Source: Sebaldella termitidis ATCC 33386 (GTDB lineage: Bacteria; Fusobacteriota; Fusobacteriia; Fusobacteriales; Leptotrichiaceae). From it: a DNA stretch of 64,000 nt. The notes beneath the pieces are model-generated. The model was not told where the DNA came from. It did not search any database and saw only the letters and a program-made list of their open reading frames with translations. Positions 36,231 through 45,308 of the stretch are shown here, in pieces. The stretch covers positions 2,883,989 to 2,947,988 of the forward strand of contig NC_013517.1 in NCBI RefSeq assembly GCF_000024405.1. The letters run 5' to 3'. The translations under genes were made by a program, and so were the position numbers. The stretch's first letter is position 1. Each line of letters starts with the position of its first letter.

Positions 36231-36968
36231 CTAATCTAATTTGAAGTTTCCGCCTAAATATACTCTTTTGGCTACTTCGTCATTAGCTATTTCATCACTT
36301 GTTCCGCTTATCAAAATCTGTCCTTCTGCCATTATATAGGCTCTTTCCGTTATCTTCAGCGTTTCCCTTACATTATGATCTGTTATTAGTATTCCTAATC
36401 CCCTGTCTTTTAGGTGTATAATTATATTTTGTATATCTTCTACCGCTATGGGATCGACACCGGCAAAGGGTTCATCAAGAAGTATAAAGTCAGGATCTGT
36501 GGAGATAGTTCTTGCTATCTCTACTCTTCTTCTTTCTCCGCCGGATAATGAATATCCAAGGTTTTTTGATACATGTGAAAGCTTGAACTCTTCTATAAGT
36601 CCGTCTTTTATCTTTACACGTTCTTTTTTAGCAACTCCGCGCATTTCCAAAACGGATAATATATTTTCTTCCACAGTTAAATTTCTAAATACCGAAGCCT
36701 CCTGAGGGAGATAACCAAGTCCGAGTCTTGCCCTTTTGTACATAGGATAGTCAGTTATATTTTCATCATTATATTTCACTGTCCCCTGATTTGGTCTTAT
36801 TATTCCCGTTATCATATAAAAAGTTGTTGTCTTTCCCGCACCATTCGGACCGAGAAGCCCGACAACCTCACCTTTTTTTACGACCAGATCTACGTCTTTT
36901 ACTACTTCTCTTTTTTTGTATATTTTTTTCAAATTATTAGCTTCGATACTAATAGTTCTATACGCCAT
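36231..36968 (-). CDS. lptB: LPS export ABC transporter ATP-binding protein LptB
   Basis: 245 residues. Complete ABC motifs: P-loop [15 protein letters not shown]-loop LPQEASVF, signature [13 protein letters not shown], Walker [14 protein letters not shown], switch His in [10 protein letters not shown]. The [16 protein letters not shown] stretch is typical of LptB. It drives LPS extraction by LptF/LptG. This intact nucleotide-binding site makes a useful contrast to the eroded FtsE in the same window. It starts 10 bases after the LptC/A-like gene. Confidence 0.95.
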   Translation of the reverse strand: MAYRTISIEANNLKKIYKKREVVKDVDLVVKKGEVVGLLGPNGAGKTTTFYMITGIIRPNQGTVKYNDENITDYPMYKRARLGLGYLPQEASVFRNLTVEENILSVLEMRGVAKKERVKIKDGLIEEFKLSHVSKNLGYSLSGGERRRVEIARTISTDPDFILLDEPFAGVDPIAVEDIQNIIIHLKDRGLGILITDHNVRETLKITERAYIMAEGQILISGTSDEIANDEVAKRVYLGGNFKLD

Positions 36969-36978
36969 TACTGACTCC

Positions 36979-39207
36979 TTATCTTACTTTTATATTATAA
37001 GTTTTTCTGTATGTTCTTCCGTTGAACTTCAAAATTTCCACTATCTGGGTATTCGTATATAATTGTATTTCATTTGTTATGACTTCGTCATTTTTGTTCC
37101 ATTCCACAGGAATTTCCAGTATTTTACCATATACATTTACCTTGGCTGTCTCAGGAAGCGATACTTTTTCTCCTATTTTTACTGCATTTGGAATATATAC
37201 CTTTGCGCTGGCCCGTTCAAGCATTTCTTCAATACTTTCAGGCTGCACGCTTATGTTAAAATCTTTTTCTCTCTTTGCAGTTCCTGCTGTTAATTCTGCC
37301 GTTAATGTTACATTTGTAGTTCTTCCTCCGTAAAATTCCCTGTTTACCCGTCCTGTTCTGTCTATGATACCGTCATTTGAACTGCTCCATTTTATGCCGA
37401 CAGGGATTTTATTTGAAGCTTCCATATTTCTTGGAAGACTGACACGATTTCCTTTTATTTCGGGAGAACCAAGTCTCATATATACATCATCTACTGCATC
37501 TGTATCTGATTTTTCCGACTTTCTATCGTTTTGAGCCGGTTCATTTCTTCTCAGATAATAATCTACTTTTATATTTTCTTCATTTTGAAGTACCTTCTTA
37601 TCTATATCATAGTATGCTTTGTTTGAGCTTATTCTTGTCTTATCTTTGTATGTCACTACATTTCCCAGAAGTTCAAGCTGTCTTGTTTTATTATCTATAA
37701 TTGCTTTATCAGTACTTATATCTACTTTTCCTCCGCCGATATTATTGATTATTTTTACATTTGTCTGTGCATATCCTTTTTCCGTGTTCAAATCTATATA
37801 AAAATAATTGGCCGTCATCTGTGTACTTTCTCTAAATGTAAGTCTGACATCATCTCTCGAAAGCACCACATTCTTTCCTGCATCTATTTCACTGTACTGC
37901 GACAGCATATTCAAATCTTTATAGCGTACATTTACATTTGTTTTTATTTCTCCTCTGGTCATGCTGTATTTATTATCTTCATGAACCAGAAAGTACATCT
38001 TTGCAGTAGCACCTGTAAAATATATTGCTTCAGAATCTACAAGTTTTTCTTTACTTTTCACAAAATCTTTTACATTTCCTCTGATTTTACCGTTTACATT
38101 TCCGTCAAACTTAAACTCTCTTTTTTCAAAGTTTCCGTCCCCGCTGTTGGAAGTAATAATATCTCCCTGATCACTTCTCATGACCATACTGTTTGCAAAG
38201 ATATTTTTTGTTTTTGTATTGGCATTTCCGCTGCTTCCCGAAACTACCATATTTTCCCTTCTTACGGAAAAGGCGGAATTCATAAGGGCATCTCCGCTGA
38301 CCACAGTATAGTGAAGACTGTTTCCCTTTATTATATACCCGTCATTATTTAATGTAAATGCAGAATTTGTAACTAATATCTGATCCTTCAGATTATATAT
38401 TCCTTCTATATAATCACCGTCAACATTATTCTGCGGATATTTAAATCTCCCGCTGCCGCTGGCATTTACCATCTGTCCTTTTATATCGTATATAGCATGT
38501 CCGGCAGTAATTTCAGAGCCTGCATCCTTATAATACACATTTCCGTCGGCAGTAAGTATTTCTGTCAAAAGCTCATATATTGCAGAATTCGCCTTAAGCT
38601 CATTGCCTTCACCAGTGTAATGCACGCTTCCGTTAGCATCTACTTTTTTCTGCTCTGTATAATATACTGCCTTATCAGCTGTTATTCTGTCCTTCTCCTT
38701 AGTAAAATCCGTATTTCCCGTAAGACGGATTTCCAGAAACTCGGTTGTGGTTTCAAGCCTGTCACCCAATATTGTAGTACCGTCTTCGCTGTTCACGGCC
38801 TTAGTCCTCACCGGGGAAGCGAGTATATCTGTAGCTTTTTCATAAGTCAAAAGCTCTGTGAAAAGACTCCATTTCTCATCCTTGGTTCTTCCCACTACTT
38901 CACCGCTTATTTTCATATTCTGTGATTCGGTCTCAAGAAGTCCTTCTTTCCCTGATATCATTACATCCTTTTTCAAAAGGTCTATTATTACATTTTTAAA
39001 TGTAATTTCCTTATCTTCAGGAAGTCCTACCTGTTCGTCCGCATATATTATCGCATCATCTTTCAGATAGTATACGACCTTTTTGGTTCTGGCCTTTTCT
39101 CTCATTTCATCAATTCCCGGAGGAGGTGCAACAGTTTTAAAAAATATAACATAAATGAAATATGCTACAAAAAGAGCCAATAATATGTATATAAGTTTTT
39201 TCCACAT
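36979..39207 (-). CDS. Giant LptC/LptA-like periplasmic bridge protein with C-terminal bacterial Ig-like domains
   Basis: 742 residues, versus ~190 for LptC or LptA. Residues 5-22 form one membrane anchor as in LptC. Residues ~40-560 are a long run of OstA/LptA-type beta-jellyroll strands with the repeating pattern 'A-x-Y-x...[14 protein letters not shown]', including [23 protein letters not shown] and ISSNKAYYD near the end. Residues ~575-655 resemble an atrophied bacterial Ig domain ([17 protein letters not shown]...VTLTAEL), and ~670-742 looks like a second Ig-like fold. It lies directly before lptB and abuts the mutS stop. It may combine LptC and LptA in one chain that spans much of the periplasm (inference). 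Confidence 0.8.
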   Translation of the reverse strand: MWKKLIYILLALFVAYFIYVIFFKTVAPPPGIDEMREKARTKKVVYYLKDDAIIYADEQVGLPEDKEITFKNVIIDLLKKDVMISGKEGLLETESQNMKISGEVVGRTKDEKWSLFTELLTYEKATDILASPVRTKAVNSEDGTTILGDRLETTTEFLEIRLTGNTDFTKEKDRITADKAVYYTEQKKVDANGSVHYTGEGNELKANSAIYELLTEILTADGNVYYKDAGSEITAGHAIYDIKGQMVNASGSGRFKYPQNNVDGDYIEGIYNLKDQILVTNSAFTLNNDGYIIKGNSLHYTVVSGDALMNSAFSVRRENMVVSGSSGNANTKTKNIFANSMVMRSDQGDIITSNSGDGNFEKREFKFDGNVNGKIRGNVKDFVKSKEKLVDSEAIYFTGATAKMYFLVHEDNKYSMTRGEIKTNVNVRYKDLNMLSQYSEIDAGKNVVLSRDDVRLTFRESTQMTANYFYIDLNTEKGYAQTNVKIINNIGGGKVDISTDKAIIDNKTRQLELLGNVVTYKDKTRISSNKAYYDIDKKVLQNEENIKVDYYLRRNEPAQNDRKSEKSDTDAVDDVYMRLGSPEIKGNRVSLPRNMEASNKIPVGIKWSSSNDGIIDRTGRVNREFYGGRTTNVTLTAELTAGTAKREKDFNISVQPESIEEMLERASAKVYIPNAVKIGEKVSLPETAKVNVYGKILEIPVEWNKNDEVITNEIQLYTNTQIVEILKFNGRTYRKTYNIKVR

Positions 39208-41814
39208 TTAATTTATCTCCTCCATTTTTTTCTTCAGCTCGCCTAAGAGTCCCAGAGCTTCCATTGGTGTTACATTATTTATATCTATATTTTCAATATC
39301 AAATAATAATTCCTCATACAAGTCTTCTTTTAAATTTTTCTTTTCCTCTTCCACCATATCATTTGCTGCAAAAAGAGAAAGCTGTTCTACATTAACTGTT
39401 TTTTCAATAAGCTCTTTACGTTTTTCCAGTCCTCTTAGTATTTTTTTACTATTCAGAAGCACTTCCTTCGGCAGTCCGGCAAGTCTTGCCACTTCTATTC
39501 CATATGATTTATCGGCTCCGCCTCTTACTATTTTTCTCAGAAAGACCACACTGTTAGATCTCTCCTCTACTTCTATCCTGTAATTCAGAATGCTGTCAAA
39601 CTTTTCTTCCAGTTCTGTAAGCTCGTGATAATGTGTGGCAAATATTGTTTTTGCCTTTATCTTGTCGTGAATATATTCCGTTATTGCTGTCGCTATTGAG
39701 ATTCCGTCAAATGTGGAAGTTCCTCTTCCTACCTCATCAAGTATAATAAGGCTTCTTTCAGTAGCACTATTTATGATATTCGATACCTCACTCATCTCTA
39801 CCATAAATGTACTCTGTCCGCTCACTATGTCATCAGCAGCCCCTATTCTTGTCAGAATCTTATCTACTATTGAAAGTCTTGCACTCTGCGCAGGCACATA
39901 TGAACCTATCTGAGCCAGAATCTGAATTAATCCTATCTGTTTCATATATGTAGATTTTCCGGCCATATTTGGTCCTGTAAGAATAATAAAATTGCCTTCT
40001 CTGTCCATACGTACATTATTTGAAACAAAATCTTCACGTCCAATAAGCTTTTCCACTACCGGGTGCCGTCCCTCTTCTATCTCTATCACATAATCATCAA
40101 CAAATTCAGGACGCACATAGTTATTTTCTATGGCAGTAACAGCAAAGGATATTATTACATCAAGATAGGCAAGAATTTCCGAGAGCTTATTAAGTACCTC
40201 TCTTTTTTCCTTTATTTTACCTGATATCTCTTTGAATAAATAATATTCTATCTCTTCTACTTTTGACTTTGAATTTATAATTTTGTCTTCATATTCTTTC
40301 AGTTCTTCCGTTATATATCTTTCGGCATTGGAAAGAGTCTGTTTTCTTATATAGTCTTCGGGTACCAGATCTTTATTTGAATTGCTTACTTCAAGAAAGT
40401 AGCCGAATACCTTGTTATATTTTATCTTAAGATTTTTAATGCCTGTTCTTTCTTTTTCCCTTGCCTCTATCTCCAGAAGATAATCTTTCCCCGAGCTCAT
40501 TATTTTGAAAATTTCGTCGAGCTCCTGATTGTATCCTCTTTTAATTATATTTCCTTCTCTTATTGAAAACGGTGCATCTTCTTTTATGCTCTCTTCTATA
40601 ATATCCCGTATCTGAGTCAGTGTTTTTGTATCTATTCCTGTAAAAAAAGCGGTTTCCCTCAAAAAATCCATTATCTCCAGTGAAGATATAATTGATTTTT
40701 TTAAGGCTGTAAGATCTTTTCCATTTTCATTTCCCAGTACAATTTTCCCTGCAAGACGTTCAAGATCGTATACTTCTCCGAGCTTTTCCTTAATTTCCTC
40801 TCTGATAAGAATATTATCCATAAAATACTGCAAATCATCCTGTCTTTTCTTTATCTCTTCTATTTCCAAAAGAGGATTGTTAATTATTTTTTTCAAAAAT
40901 CTTGTTCCCATAGAAGTTTTACATTTATCCAAAACCCACAAAAGGGTTCCATAGCTTGTTTTTTCCCTCTGATTTCTTGTCAGCTCAAGATTTCTTCTGG
41001 TTGTGGAATTAATTTCCGCAAAATTCGTAATATTTATGTACTCTATTTTTTCCAGCGGAAGGTCGCCGTCCACCTGCATCGAAAGAGCATAATCCAAAAT
41101 CATTCCTGCTGCATGAACAGCTGCTTTAGCCTCACTTATCCCGAAGCTTTCAAGGGAAACTATGTTAAAATAATCCGTTAAAAAATTTTCCGGATCACGG
41201 AGTTTATTTACCAAAGTAACTTTGGAATCGATTTTTTTGCTGTAATCATCAAATTTATCCTTCAGTGCTTCGTAAAAATTAAACTCGACAAGTATTTCTT
41301 TAGGTTCTATCTTATAAAGTTCATTGAATGTTTTGGAATAGTCACTGTCATCCTCTATTTCCAAAACCTTGAATTCTCCTGTTGTTATATCAAGATATGC
41401 TATTCCCGTCTTATTATCCAGATGCTTTACCGAAAGCAGATAGTTATTGCTCGTGGCATCCAGTGAATCTACATCTATTACAGTTCCCGGGGTTACTATC
41501 TTAACCACTTCTCTTTTTACTATTCCTTTAACAGTTCTGGGATCTTCCACCTGTTCGCATATAGCTACTTTATATCCTTTGTTTACAAGCTTGGTAATGT
41601 AAGAAGCCGAGGAATGATACGGTATCCCTGCAAGCGGTACATCCATACCTTTTTCTTTATTTCTCGAAGTTAAAGTCAGACCTAATTCTTTCGAAGCAGT
41701 AACTGCATCCTGAAAGAACATTTCGTAAAAATCCCCAAGTCTGAAAAATAATATTGAATCCTGATGATTTTCTTTTATTTCTCTGTATTGTTTCATTAAT
41801 GGTGTTTCTGACAT
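39208..41814 (-). CDS. mutS: DNA mismatch repair protein MutS
   Basis: 868 residues. The N-terminal mismatch-reading motif is FFRLGDFYEMF (Phe-x-Glu). The connector, lever and clamp domains follow. The ATPase has P-loop TGPNMAGKSTYMKQ, Walker B LIILDEVGRGTSTFDG and the signature-like region SQSTFMVEMSE. The C-terminal helix-turn-helix follows. MutS recognises base mismatches and recruits MutL; no mutL lies in the window. Its stop abuts the next gene start, whose ribosome site (GGAGGAG) lies inside the mutS end. Confidence 0.98.
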   Translation of the reverse strand: MSETPLMKQYREIKENHQDSILFFRLGDFYEMFFQDAVTASKELGLTLTSRNKEKGMDVPLAGIPYHSSASYITKLVNKGYKVAICEQVEDPRTVKGIVKREVVKIVTPGTVIDVDSLDATSNNYLLSVKHLDNKTGIAYLDITTGEFKVLEIEDDSDYSKTFNELYKIEPKEILVEFNFYEALKDKFDDYSKKIDSKVTLVNKLRDPENFLTDYFNIVSLESFGISEAKAAVHAAGMILDYALSMQVDGDLPLEKIEYINITNFAEINSTTRRNLELTRNQREKTSYGTLLWVLDKCKTSMGTRFLKKIINNPLLEIEEIKKRQDDLQYFMDNILIREEIKEKLGEVYDLERLAGKIVLGNENGKDLTALKKSIISSLEIMDFLRETAFFTGIDTKTLTQIRDIIEESIKEDAPFSIREGNIIKRGYNQELDEIFKIMSSGKDYLLEIEAREKERTGIKNLKIKYNKVFGYFLEVSNSNKDLVPEDYIRKQTLSNAERYITEELKEYEDKIINSKSKVEEIEYYLFKEISGKIKEKREVLNKLSEILAYLDVIISFAVTAIENNYVRPEFVDDYVIEIEEGRHPVVEKLIGREDFVSNNVRMDREGNFIILTGPNMAGKSTYMKQIGLIQILAQIGSYVPAQSARLSIVDKILTRIGAADDIVSGQSTFMVEMSEVSNIINSATERSLIILDEVGRGTSTFDGISIATAITEYIHDKIKAKTIFATHYHELTELEEKFDSILNYRIEVEERSNSVVFLRKIVRGGADKSYGIEVARLAGLPKEVLLNSKKILRGLEKRKELIEKTVNVEQLSLFAANDMVEEEKKNLKEDLYEELLFDIENIDINNVTPMEALGLLGELKKKMEEIN

Positions 41815-41877
41815 TATTTTTACCCCTTTGTTAGTCTATTTAAAAAACATGTGTTTATTTTACTTTTAGATCAAAAA

Positions 41878-41906
41878 ATTATATCATAAATTTATCTATT
41901 TTACAA
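41878..41906 (-). promoter_or_regulatory. Promoter heading the mutS-lpt block
   Basis: Minus strand TTGTAA (41906-41901), 17 bases, TATAAT (41883-41878), 64 bases before the mutS start. The rest of 41815-42140 is AT-rich and holds the fabV promoter and operator at its right end. Confidence 0.75.
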
Positions 41907-42078
41907 TAAAACTATGTATTTTAGTGTTGCATATAATCCGAAAAATTTGGTATGTTTTTTTATAAACTTAACATATTACCTTATATTATGTTTTATTTGT
42001 GCTGTATACATTTTTATAGGCTTTTGGCATTATTTCCCGAACTGCTGAAAATATTTAAGCATTTTCTTTGATTTATAC

Positions 42079-42118
42079 TTGTAATATTTTATCTAATATT
42101 GTATACTTTATAAAGTAT
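42079..42118 (+). promoter_or_regulatory. fabV promoter with palindromic operator
   Basis: TTGTAA (42079-42084), 17 bases, TATACT (42102-42107). A perfect 16-bp palindrome, ATACTTTATAAAGTAT (42103-42118), covers the -10 box and the start site, the position of a repressor site. A MarR-type fatty-acid repressor is a possibility, but none is encoded nearby. Confidence 0.6.
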
Positions 42119-42140
42119 TAAAGTTTTTAGGAGGTTAACA

Positions 42141-43334
42141 ATGGTTATCAAGCCAAGATTAAAGGGGAGTCTTGCACTTACTGCCCATCCGGCAGGATGT
42201 GAAGAATTCGTTAAAAGACAGATAGACTATGTAAAAAAATCAGATAAATATAGCGGACCTAAGAAAGTTTTAATAATCGGTTCTTCTTCAGGCTACGGTC
42301 TGGCAAGCAGAATATCTTTAGCTTTCGGAGCTGGTGCTGATACTATTGGGGTAGCATTTGAAAAAGGTGTGGAAGGAAAAAGAGTGGGGACTGCCGGTTG
42401 GTGGAATACGGTGGCTTTTACCGAAGAGGCTCGTAAAGAAGGATTAATTGCTAAAAATTTCATGGGTGATGCTTTTTCAGACGAAATAAAAGAAAATGTA
42501 ATAGAATATATAAAAAAGGAATTTGGCGGGAAAATCGACCTGCTTATATATAGTCTTGCAAGCGGTGTCAGAACTGATCCTAAAACTGGAATCACATACA
42601 GATCTGCATTAAAATCTACTACTAACGAAATAGAAGGTCCTACAATAAATCTGGAAAAAGAAAATATCGAAAACGGAAAAATGGAAGTTGCTACAGAAGA
42701 AGAATTAATAAGTACAGTAAAAGTAATGGGCGGTGAAGACTGGAAGCTTTGGATAGAAGCTCTTGATAAAGCTGATGTCCTTACTGAAGGCTTCAAAACT
42801 GTCGCATATTCATACTTAGGACCAAAAGTTACTTACGGTATTTATAAAGAAGGTACTATCGGAGCTGCTAAAAGAGACTTGGAAAGAACATCGAACGAAT
42901 TAAACGATTATCTCGGGAAAAAATATCATGGTGAAGCTTATGTTTCATTGAGTAAAGCACTTATGACAAGAGCAAGTGCCGTTATACCTGTATTTCCTCT
43001 TTATGCCGCTTTGCTGTATAAAATAATGAAAGAAAAAGGAATACATGAAGGTACTATAGAGCAAAAACACAGATTACTAAAAGATATGATTTACGGAGAT
43101 CATAAAGAACTGGATTCTGACAGAAGACTAAGACCTGATAACTGGGAAATGAGAGAAGATGTTCAGAGCGCCGTAGAAAGTCTCTGGGATAAAGTTACAC
43201 CTGAGAATTTCAAAGAGCTTACTGATTATGCCGGTGTCAGAGAAGAGTTTATGAATTTAAATGGTTTTGATTTTGATAATGTTGATTATGATCAGGATTT
43301 AGATTTAGACGAATTAGCCGCAAAAAAGATATAA
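42141..43334 (+). CDS. fabV: Trans-2-enoyl-ACP/CoA reductase FabV
   Basis: 397 residues, normal for FabV. The N-terminus has the typical HPxGC block (TAHPAGCEEFV), then the nucleotide-binding IGSSSGYGLASRI, GTAGWWNT, IYSLASGVRTDP and the catalytic Tyr/Lys region AYSYLGPKVTYGIY...GAAKRDLE. It reduces enoyl thioesters with NADH as the last step of fatty-acid elongation. FabV enzymes are notably resistant to triclosan. GGAGG lies seven bases before the ATG. The gene stands alone, with operator and terminator of its own. Confidence 0.97.
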   Translation: MVIKPRLKGSLALTAHPAGCEEFVKRQIDYVKKSDKYSGPKKVLIIGSSSGYGLASRISLAFGAGADTIGVAFEKGVEGKRVGTAGWWNTVAFTEEARKEGLIAKNFMGDAFSDEIKENVIEYIKKEFGGKIDLLIYSLASGVRTDPKTGITYRSALKSTTNEIEGPTINLEKENIENGKMEVATEEELISTVKVMGGEDWKLWIEALDKADVLTEGFKTVAYSYLGPKVTYGIYKEGTIGAAKRDLERTSNELNDYLGKKYHGEAYVSLSKALMTRASAVIPVFPLYAALLYKIMKEKGIHEGTIEQKHRLLKDMIYGDHKELDSDRRLRPDNWEMREDVQSAVESLWDKVTPENFKELTDYAGVREEFMNLNGFDFDNVDYDQDLDLDELAAKKI

Positions 43335-43340
43335 AAATAA

Positions 43341-43369
43341 AAAGCAGACCTGAAAAAGTCTGTTTTTTT
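43341..43369. terminator. Bidirectional terminator between fabV and the hydrolase
   Basis: CAGAC (43345-43349) pairs with GTCTG (43358-43362) over an eight-base loop, with A's before and seven T's after. The convergent hydrolase gene ends inside the T tract. Confidence 0.75.
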
Positions 43370-44126
43370 ATTTTGTAAAAAATTCTTTTGCTGTTTGAAA
43401 AAACTCATTCCCTGCTGTAATAAATGCCGGATGTCCGCCTTTTTTAAATAAGTACATCTTTCCATCCGGTAATTTTTCCAGCATTTTTTTGTAGTTTTCT
43501 TCAAAAGAAATATACTCTGCATATTCATCTTCGAGGCTTCCGGTAAGCAATACAGGAACTTTTAATTCTGATAATTTCCCCGGAAAAAAATTCTTCACAT
43601 TTTTATAGTGTTTTATTATAGCCTTAGTGTCCATATCTACCACAGCTTCCCAGTCCTTACCGTGATTTTCTTTCCAAAAACGCACCATATTATTGTCTGA
43701 CTTAGAGTTTTCTCTTTCATTATCTATGGTTTCTGCTATAATATCCAAAGCATACTCACCCTCAAAGCTGTCTGCGATCACTCTGTTTATTCTTTCATGG
43801 GATAATAATGCACAGTTTATTCCTACTAAGGCTCCACCGCTTGTTCCTATTATATTTGCTTTTCCTGTATTAATATTTTTCAAAAATTCTACTGTCTGCA
43901 ATGCTTCCTCATACCATATATTATCCGGAATTTCTGACATTCTGTCTGATTTCCCGTGTCCTAAAAAATCTATCATAAATATTTTAAAATCTTTTTCATA
44001 AAAACCTGTAATTTCAGAAAACATTTTAGATGAAGCAGTATTTCCATGAAGAAATACTACCGGAATACTGCCGTTTCCTCTTTCTTCATAATATATATTC
44101 TTATTTTTATATTTGAAATAAGGCAT
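43368..44126 (-). CDS. Alpha/beta hydrolase
   Basis: 252 residues. VVFLHGNTASSKMF is the oxyanion strand, IDFLGHGKSD the conserved turn, GTSGGAL the nucleophile elbow, TGSLEDEYA the acid strand and KGGHPAF the catalytic His. No signal peptide. It belongs to the large alpha/beta hydrolase (esterase/peroxidase-like) group; the substrate is unknown. AGGAGGG precedes the ATG. It is a single gene convergent with fabV. Confidence 0.82.
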   Translation of the reverse strand: MPYFKYKNKNIYYEERGNGSIPVVFLHGNTASSKMFSEITGFYEKDFKIFMIDFLGHGKSDRMSEIPDNIWYEEALQTVEFLKNINTGKANIIGTSGGALVGINCALLSHERINRVIADSFEGEYALDIIAETIDNERENSKSDNNMVRFWKENHGKDWEAVVDMDTKAIIKHYKNVKNFFPGKLSELKVPVLLTGSLEDEYAEYISFEENYKKMLEKLPDGKMYLFKKGGHPAFITAGNEFFQTAKEFFTK

Positions 44127-44198
44127 CTTCCCTCCTGTTATTTTTTATTTGATTTTTATTATATCTGTAATATTAAATAACTCAAAATCACACTTTTT

Positions 44199-44230
44199 TA
44201 AAAAAATGTTCTCTTTTTTTCAGAGAACAT
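44199..44230 (-). terminator. Terminator of the secreted-protein gene
   Basis: Minus strand ATGTTCTCT (44230-44222) pairs with AGAGAACAT (44214-44206) over seven bases and is followed by seven T, 20 bases after the stop at 44251. Confidence 0.85.
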
Positions 44231-44250
44231 CTTTTTATATCTTATCTTAA

Positions 44251-44784
44251 TTAGTTCCACGCTGTAGCATCTTTAAATTCACAGTCGCCTTTATCAAAGA
44301 TAAAATAAACATCAAAATATTTAACTATTGTGTTATTTCCTTTATTAAATACTTTTATGTCTTTATATGCTTTTTTATTGAATATTCCTATTACTTCATC
44401 GTCCCCATTGTTGCTCTTACTTACTAAAGCCATTCTTTCCCAGTTTTTATATATTTCTTTTAAGCTGCTGTAAGTTGTCACAGAAGGTTTTACACTGTCT
44501 TTCGGTAATTCTACCCTGATGAAATCAAGCTCTCCGCCGTCAGATTTCAAAAATGTCAGATCTTTATAAAAATACATATCACCGCTTGGATTATCTATAT
44601 CTACGGTTCTTATTTCCTTATAAGGATTCCCAACAAGTACAACTGTAGCTCCTGATGTACTTCTGCTTTCTGCTATTACAACAGACCATGGTCCTTTATT
44701 GTTGTACATATCTGACAGTCTGATATCTTCTGAATAAACCAAAGCACTTAAAGTAAATAAAACTGCTAAAATAAACTTTTTCAT
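44251..44784 (-). CDS. Secreted hypothetical protein
   Basis: 177 residues. Signal peptide KKFILAVLFTLSALVYS with cleavage near residue 18. The mature ~158 residues are beta-rich (WSVVIAESRS, GATVVLVGN, MYFYKDLTFL, IVKYFDVYFIF), with a single Cys near the end. No family recognised. AGGAGG lies before the ATG. It has its own terminator and is divergent from the hflX leader. It differs in sequence from the other small secreted protein at 20094-20657, although both are Lys/Asp/Asn-rich exported beta proteins. Confidence 0.65.
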   Translation of the reverse strand: MKKFILAVLFTLSALVYSEDIRLSDMYNNKGPWSVVIAESRSTSGATVVLVGNPYKEIRTVDIDNPSGDMYFYKDLTFLKSDGGELDFIRVELPKDSVKPSVTTYSSLKEIYKNWERMALVSKSNNGDDEVIGIFNKKAYKDIKVFNKGNNTIVKYFDVYFIFDKGDCEFKDATAWN

Positions 44785-44971
44785 TTTTTCCTCCTAGAAT
44801 TCATAAATATTTTACGAGAGAAATATCAATAATTGCTTCCTGTTTGATCAACGATATTTTTTTCTCTACAATAGATAAATTACCATATTATTATTTTTTT
44901 GTAAAGCCTCAAATATTAAATTTTGTTATTTTGTCCTATATATTATGAAAAATAGTCACTTATATTTTAAA

Positions 44972-45000
44972 TTGCATTTAACGTGAATGTATGTTATTAT
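44972..45000 (+). promoter_or_regulatory. Promoter of the hflX leader
   Basis: TTGCAT (44972-44977), 17 bases, TATTAT (44995-45000). The start near 45007 puts the leader reading frame ~30 bases into the RNA and gives a ~300-base 5' untranslated region before hflX. Confidence 0.65.
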
Positions 45001-45036
45001 TATATTGATATAAAAAAGATTGGAGGATTGTTCGCA

Positions 45037-45072
45037 ATGTGGATTATAGACTTAAGAATGCAAAATGATTAA
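45037..45072 (+). CDS. Putative 11-residue leader peptide upstream of hflX
   Basis: The frame reads MWIIDLRMQND then a stop. A strong GGAGG (45022-45026) sits 10 bases before the ATG, a better ribosome site than most real genes have, which is the main reason to believe it. It lies just inside a predicted transcript and before a hairpin series ending in a terminator. Its role would be to let a translating or stalled ribosome decide whether that terminator forms. Translation is not proven. Confidence 0.5.
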   Translation: MWIIDLRMQND

Positions 45073-45209
45073 ACAATTAAATATGCAAAAGCTCTGTTTT
45101 CTCAGAGGTGAATTAGTCTATCCGAATTTCGGCGAATGATTTGCGCTCCTGTTTTATAGCGTACAATTTATTTTATAAATATTTAGATAGTTACTGACTG
45201 TCTTTTTTT
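45073..45209 (+). promoter_or_regulatory. Transcription attenuator in the hflX leader
   Basis: After the leader peptide comes a hairpin CTCTG-TTTTCT-CAGAG (45092-45107), then AGATAGT (45185-45191) pairing with ACTGTCT (45197-45203; one G-U pair) and a tract of T to 45209, an intrinsic terminator 100 bases before hflX. An upstream stretch AGTCTATC (45115-45122) can pair with GATAG plus ACT of the terminator's 5' arm and loop, a plausible antiterminator. The remainder of 44785-45308 holds no other gene. Confidence 0.55.
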
Positions 45210-45308
45210 ATTGCAGTAAAAAAGATCAGCACTGTCGGATGTTTTCCGTTTTTTAGGCGGATTAGTAAATGAGAAACTGGTTTTTGTAAAAAATCTCAGG
45301 AGGAATAT

